Shown piece by piece: positions 53,003-62,100 of a stretch of DNA of 64,000 nucleotides. Under the pieces are notes generated by a model that was not told the origin of the DNA, ran no database searches, and saw only the letters and a program-made list of their open reading frames with translations. Made by a program: the position numbers and the translations under genes. Source of the stretch: an uncultured Lachnospiraceae bacterium (lineage in GTDB: Bacteria > Bacillota > Clostridia > Lachnospirales > Lachnospiraceae). How positions within the stretch are numbered: position 1 is the first letter of the stretch; every line of letters begins with the position of its first letter. Location: contig CATKXR010000005.1 of the NCBI GenBank assembly GCA_949840805.1, forward strand, positions 62,001-126,000, read 5' to 3'.

Positions 53003-53031
53003 TTGTTTTTCCGGCACGTTTTGGATATAAT
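53003..53031 (+). promoter_or_regulatory. promoter ahead of the nuclease fragment
   Basis: TTGTTT (53003-53008), 17 bp, TATAAT (53026-53031), facing the truncated Rpn-like frame at 53067. Confidence 0.6.
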
Positions 53032-53066
53032 AAAAGCAAAAAGGCAACACCCGGAGGAGGGATTGG

Positions 53067-53174
53067 ATGGAAGCGGCAAAATGGACCGTGAGGGACAGTG
53101 TGTTCTCCGACCTGTTCCAGAATAAGAAATATCTTTTGCAGCTGTACCAGGCGCTGCGGCAAGGCAAAAGTTAA
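53067..53174 (+). pseudogene. Rpn/PD-(D/E)XK nuclease N-terminal fragment
   Basis: Only 35 codons remain. The sequence AKWTVRDSVFSDLF and KYLLQLYQAL matches the N-terminus of the Rpn family of recombination-promoting nucleases/putative transposases, which normally exceed 250 residues. GGAGGAGG and a promoter precede it. The stop codon at 53172 and unrelated sequence after it show that it is a remnant. The DNA from 53175 to 53380 holds no other recognised gene. Confidence 0.6.
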
Positions 53175-53386
53175 TGTAACTGCCAAAAGCCCATATGGAT
53201 TTTAGCGAGCCAAAGCGATGGTACGGCCGGATGTTCCTTCAACAAAGCCAAATCCGTAGGAGCGCACTGCCTGATCGACATGGACACTTTTCAGAATGAT
53301 ATGACCAGTATCAATAGCCCGTCTGAACGGTTACGATATTCTATAGCAAACGATTATATTAACTCGCTTTTTTCCATCCCAGCGCA

Positions 53387-53419
53387 TATAATACAAATGT
53401 ATACACACAATATGTACAT
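53387..53419 (+). promoter_or_regulatory. vapB promoter and inverted repeat
   Basis: A TATAAT box (53387-53392) is followed by the inverted repeat ATGTA (53397-53401) / TACAT (53415-53419), a likely autoregulatory site for the antitoxin. The -35 box is unclear. Confidence 0.45.
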
Positions 53420-53439
53420 ACAGAAAGGAGGCTTTCAAC

Positions 53440-53676
53440 ATGACTACTACACGGGTTTTCCAGAATGGAAACAACCAGGCTCTTCGTATCCCACAAGAAA
53501 TGAAAACCGATAAAAAGGACTACTGCATTAACAAAATCGGAGATATTTTCGTCGCTTTCCCTGCCGATGACCCGTGGGCCGCTGCCCGTCAGGTAATTGG
53601 CACCTTTCCTTCTGATTTCATGGATGACAGAAAACAGCCCTCTTGGGAGGATATCACCGAACGGGAGGAACTGTAA
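53440..53676 (+). CDS. vapB: VapB-type antitoxin
   Basis: A 78-residue protein with an AbrB/SpoVT-type N-terminal DNA-binding domain (TRVFQNGNNQALRIPQEM) and a C-terminal toxin-binding tail (WEDITEREEL). AAAGGAGG precedes the ATG. Its stop codon abuts the start of vapC directly. Antitoxins of this type neutralise VapC ribonucleases and repress their own operon. The toxin gene here has a premature stop codon, so the antitoxin may be an orphan. Confidence 0.85.
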   Translation: MTTTRVFQNGNNQALRIPQEMKTDKKDYCINKIGDIFVAFPADDPWAAARQVIGTFPSDFMDDRKQPSWEDITEREEL

Positions 53677-54075
53677 ATGTACCTTCTGGATACGAATGTA
53701 TGCATTTATTTTATGAAAAACACATCTCCTATTCTAACAGAAAGGCTTCTCTCCTGCGACCCTGCCAACCTGCTGATCTCATCCATCACAGTGTTTGAAC
53801 TCGAATACGGCGCAGAGAAAAGTAATTGAGACGAAAAGACCAGACACAAACTGACAATGTTCCTTTCTCCCTTCAACATCCTTCCCTTCAACTCCGACGA
53901 TGCAGTTACCGCCGGAAGGATACGTGGTTATCTTGAACGGCGGGGTACACCGATTGGGCCATATGACATTCAGATTGCTGCTCAAGGCGTATCAAGAGGG
54001 ATTACCGTAATTACACACAACATCGACGAGTTCAGCCGTGTGCCAGGCCTTAGACCGGAAGACTGGATCATTTGA
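53677..54075 (+). pseudogene. vapC: VapC PIN-domain toxin with internal stop
   Basis: The frame encodes a full-length (132-codon) PIN-domain ribonuclease except for a TGA at 53827-53829 (codon 51). The acidic residues look intact on both sides: LLDTNVCIYFM with Asp near 5, FELEYGAE with Glu near 43, and IGPYDIQIAAQ with an Asp in the second part. In related toxins a Trp follows the SN dipeptide, so TGG to TGA is a likely mutation. As annotated it makes a 50-residue peptide and is probably inactive. Confidence 0.8.
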
Positions 54076-54296
54076 ATCCGGTCTTCTTTTTTGTTCTCAA
54101 TCTGCTGCGGTACCATGATCACACCAAATCTCCATAGCAAACTATCGTTATAGCTGATTCCCCGGTCATCAAGTTCTCCTTCAAATTCTTCGAGAACGGT
54201 TTCCAAATTTTCACGGAAGGAATCATAGTTACTTTATAAACCGTTTTTGTTAAATTACATGAATAACAGTGGCGCTTAAGATAAGAGTGAGACGAT

Positions 54297-54343
54297 AAAA
54301 AGTGCTAAGCCACAAGTTCTAATCAGGGCTTAGCACTTTTTTT
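54297..54343 (-). terminator. terminator of the pilus operon
   Basis: AAAAAGTGCTAAGCC pairs with its complement across a 13-base loop. On the minus strand it is followed by T residues, and it lies 42 bp after the last pilin stop codon. In the rest of 54076-54384 the minus strand from 54206 carries a protein-like frame without a start or known family, possibly a remnant. Confidence 0.82.
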
Positions 54344-54384
54344 ACCGTTTCACTTTGAAAGACAGATATTCGTCTCGCCCCGCC

Positions 54385-54891
54385 TCACTTCTTCCTGTTC
54401 AGGCATCGCACCGCTATCCGTGTCTTTGCGGAAATAACGCCGTCTTTTTCCCCCGCCTCCAAATCCATGATAAAGCATGTTCCGTCATAAAAAATCTCCA
54501 TTCCCCGCACTTCATAAGCGCCGTTTGCATAAACCCCCGCGGGAAGAAGCTTCCTTCCCCCCGCCGCAATCTGTCCCTCCTCATCGATTTCCAGCCTGGC
54601 CGCCAGGCCGTAAGAATCACTGTTATAGCTGACCAGCCTTTTGCCGCCCGTCTCGCTGTCCTCTTCCTCCTCTGTCACAATTTCACGGGCATAGCGCAAA
54701 TCATCGGCCAGGGCGTCCACAATGGTAGACAATAAAAGCTGGGTTTCCGATTCTGCAATCATCTTGCGATAGCTTTTTGCCGCCATCACAATCCCGGTAT
54801 GGAGCATCAGCCCCAGCAGGATCAGGATCAGGACGCAGCACAGCATCTCCACCAGGGTCACACCCCTGTTTTCCCGAAGTTTCCGTCTCAT
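54385..54891 (-). CDS. prepilin-like protein (type IV pilus), 168 aa
   Basis: A minor pilin candidate. The class III signal peptide reads ENRGVTLVEMLCCVLILILL: cleavage is expected after Gly, with Glu at +5, followed by a hydrophobic helix. A small globular domain with an acidic EEEEDSE loop follows. The gene overlaps the preceding pilin gene by four bases and is last in the operon. The protein would be cleaved and methylated by a prepilin peptidase not seen here. Confidence 0.83.
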   Translation of the reverse strand: MRRKLRENRGVTLVEMLCCVLILILLGLMLHTGIVMAAKSYRKMIAESETQLLLSTIVDALADDLRYAREIVTEEEEDSETGGKRLVSYNSDSYGLAARLEIDEEGQIAAGGRKLLPAGVYANGAYEVRGMEIFYDGTCFIMDLEAGEKDGVISAKTRIAVRCLNRKK

Positions 54892-55319
54892 GGCAGAACC
54901 TCCTCATCGCCGTCATCGGGTGATCCCGCCTCTGTATTTTCCTCCGCAGGTGCATAGGAGTATATCCCCTCCCCGCCGTAAAATACGATGTCCATTTCCT
55001 TCCAGGAGACGCCCTCCCCGGTGATCTTTACGGTTCCCGTCCGGACAGCTTCTTCCGGCCCGCCGCTGCCGTCTGGCTCCTGCGCCTCTTCCTCCGGGAT
55101 ATTCTTTCCGGCCTCCGCCGCGGACAAGGCCTGATAGTATGCCTCATCTGCTTTTAGCGCTCTCTTGTCAATCCTGGCAGCCGCCATTAAAGCGGAAAAC
55201 AAAAGAGCTGCAGACAGTGACGCGATTCCGATGGACGCCATCATCTCCACCAGGGTTTCTCCCCTGTTTCCATGCAGCTTTCCCCGTAGTTTCCCATAGT
55301 TTCTCTGCTTACGCTCCAT
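54888..55319 (-). CDS. prepilin-like protein, 143 aa
   Basis: The N-terminus ends in the prepilin cleavage motif GNRGETLVEMMASIGIASLS, with a hydrophobic helix and a short acidic C-terminal domain (NTEAGSPDDGDEEVLP). The start at 55319 is chosen because AAGGAGG precedes it; the frame overlaps the upstream gene by 11 bp. It is likely a minor pilin (PilV/PulI-like). Confidence 0.8.
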   Translation of the reverse strand: MERKQRNYGKLRGKLHGNRGETLVEMMASIGIASLSAALLFSALMAAARIDKRALKADEAYYQALSAAEAGKNIPEEEAQEPDGSGGPEEAVRTGTVKITGEGVSWKEMDIVFYGGEGIYSYAPAEENTEAGSPDDGDEEVLP

Positions 55320-56133
55320 CCCCGTCCGCCTCCTCCTTGGCAATCCAGCCCAATGTCCAGGTCATGGGGCCGGCGCTGTACTCCCCGTCGCCTCCCCCCG
55401 GATTGTCATTGACCATGGGAACCGTTCCTGTCTGGGTCAGTTCCGCCTCCATTTTGTACACATGCCCTCTGTCATCCTCGTCTCCCAGAGAAGCCCTTAA
55501 CCGTAACGTATATCCGTTTTCAGATACATGGGACAGCCAGATTTCGATCAGGACCTCTTCCTTTAAGGCCGGAACCCGGCCCCATTCTTCCTCCTCCGGG
55601 GCATCCACTTTTAAAATCATCTTATGAGGATTGTTCTCCCCGTGAGGCTCCGGCAAAAGCCCGGGCAAAGTTTCATATGTTTTCCTGAAAAAAACAGTCT
55701 CGTCCCCGCTTTCCTCCTCCCACTCCTGGTCGGAAGGGAACGTCCGGGCAAACATGTAATCAAAATCCTCCCGTAAGGGAAGCACCTCTTTCAGACCGCA
55801 TCGATACTCCCCTTCTGTCTGTGTATAGCAATATTCCACTTCCTCTATCGGCCCCTCTGAGCCGTCTTCCTCGTCCTCTCCGTATAGTATGATTTCTTCA
55901 TACTCATATTTTCCATAATATTCTGCCTTGGCCAGCTCATCGCAGATTAGCCGGACGGCGGACGACAACGCCAGATATCTCTGCTGCGCCTGCCGGTTGC
56001 TGCTATATTTGCCTGCATTGGAAACTGCCGCCGCCAGGACGGAAGAAGAAACCATAACCGCAACCAGCAAAAACAGAAGGGCCATCAAAATGGAGGCTCC
56101 TTCCTGGCTTTTCCATTTTTTTCTCAACTCCAT
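55309..56133 (-). CDS. PilX-like pilus assembly protein
   Basis: A 274-residue protein with an N-terminal PilX-like motif (SQEGASILMALLFLLVAVMV), lacking the Glu+5 of true prepilins, as is usual for PulK/PilX relatives. A large acidic extracellular domain follows. AGGAGGAGG precedes the ATG. It is the third pilus component downstream of the giant prepilin, separated from it by a strong hairpin. Confidence 0.75.
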   Translation of the reverse strand: MELRKKWKSQEGASILMALLFLLVAVMVSSSVLAAAVSNAGKYSSNRQAQQRYLALSSAVRLICDELAKAEYYGKYEYEEIILYGEDEEDGSEGPIEEVEYCYTQTEGEYRCGLKEVLPLREDFDYMFARTFPSDQEWEEESGDETVFFRKTYETLPGLLPEPHGENNPHKMILKVDAPEEEEWGRVPALKEEVLIEIWLSHVSENGYTLRLRASLGDEDDRGHVYKMEAELTQTGTVPMVNDNPGGGDGEYSAGPMTWTLGWIAKEEADGDGA

Positions 56134-56162
56134 CCCCTCCTCCTACTTTCCGGCCTGCCGGC

Positions 56163-56192
56163 ACGGCATTGCCGAAATTCAGGCAATGCCGT
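56163..56192. other. intercistronic hairpin after the giant prepilin
   Basis: ACGGCATTGCC pairs perfectly with GGCAATGCCGT (11 bp, 8-base loop). There is no T-run, so it is more likely an RNA-stability or processing element than a terminator. It lies between the 6.9-kb prepilin gene and the downstream minor pilins. Confidence 0.6.
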
Positions 56193-56198
56193 ACCTGG

Positions 56199-59100
56199 TT
56201 AGTCCGTGACCTTTACCGGGACCGTCACTTCCACGTCATGTTTCCGTTCATCCATGGTCAGGGAAACTTTCAGCACAATACTGGTCTCTCCTGCCGCCAC
56301 TCCTGTCACTGCCAAGGAAACACTGCCTCCCGTCTGGCCCGCGTCCCCTGCCACCGCCGCCGCTGCAACGGACGGCTCTTTGCTCTCCACAGATAACACG
56401 ACGTCAATAACCGCTGTTTTTCCTTCGGAATTCGCAAAGGTTACTGTAATATTTTCGGAATTGCCCGCTTTGATAACCGGCTCCGCCGGAAGGATCCCGG
56501 GCGCCGTTGCCGTGACCGGGACAGCGCTGATGGCCGTATACGTCCTGTCACCATAGCTGTACTGGTATCCCAGGCTTACGGAGGAAACCCCGGCCGTGCC
56601 GTCGGAAGCCAGTTTCAGGAAAATCCCTTCCGCCCTCTGCTCTATGGCAGCTGTCTTATGTTCGTCATGATTGACGCTGTCCGGCTGGAAAGAGACGATG
56701 ATATTCTGCGCGGCCAGATCCAGGACAGGCTGCGCCTCTTCCAGGTTCCACCTTCTTCCATAAGGCAGAAGTTGGATTTCCACCGCGCCATTGGTAAACA
56801 CCTCCGCCTTGCCTTCCTTTGGCCTGAGTTCCAGCCTGGCCGTTACATTGACCGTAATATCCAAAGTATAGACATCGGAACCCAGCCTGTAAGTCACGGT
56901 CAGCACCGTAGTCCCCACGCCGTTTCCCGTCACTGTCAACTGAAATCCTGCCTCCTGTCCCGGCCCGGCCATGACGACATTCCCCGCGCCTGCGGCAATA
57001 GCCGGGTTGGCGCTTGTCACCTCCCATGTTCCCCCAAAGCTTACGTCCTCTGACAAGCCCAGCATCTCTGTGAGAGAATTCTTTGTAAACAGATCCAGTT
57101 CCATTGACCTGCCGCCATTGGGCCTGACAATCCCGTTCTGGGGCCAGCTTCCATAATGGACGTGGATGCTGCGTTTTCCCCTGGTAAGGATAGTGGGGAA
57201 AGGATAGTTTAATCCGGCCAGGTCCGGTTCGCTGTCCGGGGCATAGCTGTATCTGCCTGCCATGGAATAACCATCGTCATTCTCGCTGGTGACAGGGGAA
57301 AAGGCAGGCAAAAGGGCATAGATGTTTTTTGTCTGTCCCTTGATAGGAATGTCCTGCTGGCCGGCTAACTGGGGGTAGGTCAGGGAATGGATGTCGTTTT
57401 GTTCCGTCCTGGTGTATAGCCTCAGCACATCCTCCCAGTTTGTGGAAACTTTGTTTGCTCCGTTCTCAACGATCAGCCATCCTTTAAACGTATATGTATA
57501 TCGGTTTCCTCCCTGCCACTTCCTCTCAAACAATGCACTGCCTGTAATTTGCGAATTCCCGCCTCCGGAAGAATCCGGTCCCTGGTTCGTATAATAGTAA
57601 TCGGTTCCATTCACCTGGATTGTGCCGAATGATATGCCGTTCAAATTCCTGCTGTCATATGTTTTGTCTACCACCCATTTATCTGTGGAGGGTACCCCTT
57701 CTATAATGACAGAAACTGCATCGTCCAGCTCCATCCCCAGATAATAATCGTTGGAAAGAGGCACGTAAAAATCGTCCGATCCTCCTGTTCCGCCGATCGC
57801 ATAAAGATTTTTGATATTTCCCGCGCTCTTGTCAGGAAGATCCATATAGCTGTAACTGTTATTCACCGGCACACTCCCCCCTGTGGCAGTGACGCTGTAA
57901 TAGGGCACATACATAGGCCGCATGCCTGCGCCGCCGATGATTCCTCCTATATAGCGGCCGGAACGGATGACGTTCTTTCCCGAAACCTTTATTTTTCCGC
58001 CTGCATAACAATAATTGATATCCGCCACACAGGCCCCGGCCAGGCCTCCGGCCCGCAGAGGCGAACCATTTTCAATATTCCAGTCATTATGCGCTGCCGT
58101 AAGGTCAATGGTGGTCACGGCCGTACACCCTTCCAGGGACAGGTTGCATACTCCCACCAGGCCGCCCACCGCCCCGCCGCCATAGAAATCGCTGTTGATA
58201 TAGGTTGTCTTGTCTATAATCGTATATCCTGCCACACAGCAGTTGGAAATGGTCTTACTGGCGTCCGTGTTCTCCGAAGAAACTCCTGCCAGGCCCACCA
58301 ACCCTCCTGCCGCGTACCAGCTATAATACTTGCTAAAGGAAGAGCTTCCTGTGACGGTTACTGTGTTTTCCCCGCTTTCCGAATACAGGACAATGTTCTT
58401 CAGGGTGGCGTCCAGGGTGACGCCGAACAGACCCACGCAGTTGGCGCCTTCTGCCTGGATATTGATATTTTTGACGGTATATTCGTTTCCGTCATAGCTG
58501 CCTCCGAACCATGCGGTCAAAATCGCCGTATCTGGGGTGGAAGCGCCGTCTTCCCCGGCTTTCTTATCCCTGAAAGCCGCAATCGGGGTAACGTCTGTGT
58601 CCTTTCCGTCTTTCTTTTTTCCGTCCAGATCATGGCTTTGCACCCAATAATAGTCGTAAGGCTCCGTCCAGGAATAATTATAATTTCCCATTGTCACCCC
58701 GTCCGTGCTATACCTTACGTCATGGCTTAAGTACAGGAATCCGTACTGATTTCCCCCATAATATCCGTTTGCGTTATTATATACGATTCGGTTTACGCTG
58801 TATCCCCTCACATCGCCGCCTGAGCTGTCATTATCCGTAACCAAATGCCAGTTCATACATTGAAGCTGATACAAAGCCCTGATTCCGTAGGGATTTTCCT
58901 CTGTCATCCCGGGAGCTTTTTTCAGGGCATCCGAATTCAGTTTCCATCCGGCAGAGTCTGCCACGGACATGGAGTCCGCAAAATGGGGATTCAGGATAAA
59001 GGCAACGCGGATCCCTGCCTGTTCCAGAGTAAAACTGCCATTGGGCTTTCTCCTGTAGTTCTTGATCCGGACCAGGCTGCCGCTTGCATCCGTGTAGCCA

Positions 59101-62100
59101 TAAGGATTTGTATAAGTGACGTGGTTTTTGTCTTCATACTCTCCGGCCGGATACAGCCCGCCTCCATCCTCTTCCATTCCGTAAGTGTGATAGGAATGGA
59201 AATCATATTTAGGCATTAAATCTTTTAAAGCCTGATCCACAGCCTCGTCAGAGGGGTATCCGCCGTGGAAGGTTTCTCCCACTCCTCCGTCCGGCGAGTA
59301 ATAGATATCTTCCGCAGAGATCCGTACTAAGCTCCCCTCCTGCCCGTAATACCCGTATCCATAGTCCGTCACCACGCCCCCATCGCTGTGGGCCGTGGAA
59401 AGGGTCGTATTCTTGGTAATGCTCCGCTTGTTCAGGTCTGCCGCCAGAAGGCTGATATGGTAAGAGCTTCTCCCTTCTGTCTCCAGCCGTTCCCAATAAT
59501 ACACCCCCATCACCCCCAGCTCCATGGGAACCGGGAACTGGCCGTAATGGACATACTCCCCCCGTCCGTTTACCACCACGGCCGGATAAGGATAGACGCC
59601 GCCGTTCCATTCTAACACTTCTGCCCCTTTTCCCATTCCGGCCACTAATGAAACGTCCCCTTCCGTCATCTGCTGGTAGGTGGCCTGGGCCGCCTTTCTC
59701 GGGGTATAATCGGCATTATAAGAAACGCCCCGGTAAGTAAAGTTGCCGATATTCAGGTAATACGTCCCCTTTTGTTTTCCCTCCGTCACGCCGCAGAAAC
59801 CATAGGTCTCCACATTCATGCCGCTGGATTCCAGGTCCACCGCTCCATAACTGTCCTCGATAGTCCCCCTGTTATATCCTGCAAACCCGCAGACCCGCGC
59901 CTCTGAGGTGGAATCTACTTCCGCCATGACCCTGCCTGTGGCATAACAGGCCGAAACCATGCCGCTCTCCGTATTTTCTCCCACAAAGCCTCCCACATAA
60001 GCGGTCCCGTAGCTGGAGTTATCCGCGGAAAGAGACGCGCACTCGGCAGCGCAGTTTTTGATCTGGCCCTGGTTCTGCCCGGCAAGGCCTCCTACATAAA
60101 TGGTGCTTCCGAATGCCTGCCCGACCAGGTTGATGCCTGCCACGGCACAGTTTTCGATGGCGCCGGAATTTCCCCCGGCCAATCCTCCCACATACAGATT
60201 GTCTGAAGAATTTCCCATGGAAACGGAAAAGGACTTTTCCGCGTCCAGAATATAAACCACATTTTTTATCCTTCCGCTGGAATACCCGAACAGGCCGGCA
60301 TAGAGCCGCTCGCGTCCTCTTCTCGTATCAAAAGTGACATTCCGGATGATATGGCAGCCTCCGTCATACGTTCCTGCAAAAGGCAGGGCATAGCTGCCTA
60401 CCGGCTCCTGGACAAACCCCTCCGCAAACAGGTCGTATCCCGTATAAAGGCCGTAATCCAGCTCCAACTCCTGGTTGTATATATAATCATGGCTGTTGTG
60501 GTAATAATCCCCATGGCAGCTAAGCATATACAGATGCCTGGGAGTCCTGACGGATACCGGCAGTCTCTTTACTGCCGCCTCTGTGTCCAGGTTCTCGTCG
60601 TATGGGAGCACGCTTCTGGCAAAATGGGGGCAGTAATAATATTCCCCGCTCATCGTCTCCCCGGATAAAACGTAACTGAATTGAATATACTGGTAAAAAT
60701 TTTCTTCCGTATAAGGCTGGTTCACAATCTCCCCGGGCAGGCAGGCCAGGTAATACATCTTGTCGCCATCCGCCACACCGGGAAGCTCGGAAAGGGTATA
60801 CTCCCATTCCAGGCTTTTTTGCGGCCCGGCGCCCTCCTCTCCTTCCTCCCCCATGCTGTCATAGGTAAACAACAGTTTCAGGCTGTCCCCGAGAGTACCC
60901 ATGTCTTCTTCGCTTATGACCACGGCATACCCGTCTTTCACCACGCGGGAATCATCGAGAAGCAGGCTCACATTGCCTCCTTCAAAGCCATGGCCGCCAT
61001 CCGTGTATTGCTCATAGTAGGCCAGGCTGAAATTGTGGAACTGCACTCCCCAGTCTCCGTAATGAGGAAGGTCCTTTAAACCGGGGAAACTGTAGATATC
61101 CATATCAAAATCCGTCTTCAGGTTATAGGGATGGCTTTCTCTGTAAGACTTCCATCCAAAGGCCGCCCCGCCCATCACCACGGCAAAATCATCGTCCGAA
61201 CCGGAAGCATTCGTCATGTCATAATAATCCTTGACATAAATATCCTCATTCTCCTCCGACAGCATGCTGCGGAAACGCAGGTAATAAATTTTAGAAGAAT
61301 TGCTTCCCTCTTTCGCCATATTAGGACACAAAGGCACGATATTGTCCGGGCTCCCGTTTTCCATTCCCGGATACCGCATGGCGGAATAAGTATGGCTCAC
61401 CAAAAACGCGCCGTTTCCCAGGCACAGGCCGGCTCCTTCGGCCGTCCTTTCCATATCGGCAAATCCGGCGCTGTAACAGTACCGGATATCCGCGCTGCCT
61501 TCGGACCGGCCGATCAGCCCCGCCGCAGAACCTTTGGCGGCGGAGCCTGACGCCGGCCCAGACAGATAACAGTCGGCGTAAGAACGCTCCATTGTCACGT
61601 TCCCCAGGTTCTTTCCTATGAGTCCTCCCACGGTCATCCCCTCGATCAGGGTGGAAGCCAGGCAGTTCTTTATCTCGTTGTTTTCTCCGTCCAATATCCC
61701 GGCAAGCCCTCCTGCCTCCCCGTCCCCCTGTACCTGATAACGGTATCCTCTGCTGCTGTCTCCCAAAAGCCCCCGCAGGTTAAAGCTTCCTGCAATGGAT
61801 TCCCAATATACCTGGCAGCCCTCAAAAACCGTGTTTTCGGCCCTGCCTGCCAGCACAGCCACAGGTTTCCCCCCAGAAGCCCGGACGGAGGCATTTACCA
61901 TGCGGACGTCTGAAATTTTCATATCTTTTGTCTCGGCAAACAAGGCCGCGGCCGTTTTTGTGCCGCTGCTTGCCTGCGTGACTGCCAGATTGCGGATGAC
62001 AAACCCGTTTCCTTCATAGCTTTTCAGCCCCGTATGCTCAATCGGCACAAATTCGTAAGACGCGGACTCGTAAGAAGCACAGTTGATATTGGTCTTCTGT

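Noticed and set aside
53982..54206. 74-codon minus-strand frame
   Set aside because: Part of it looks protein-like, but it has only a TTG start, no ribosome site and runs antisense into vapC.
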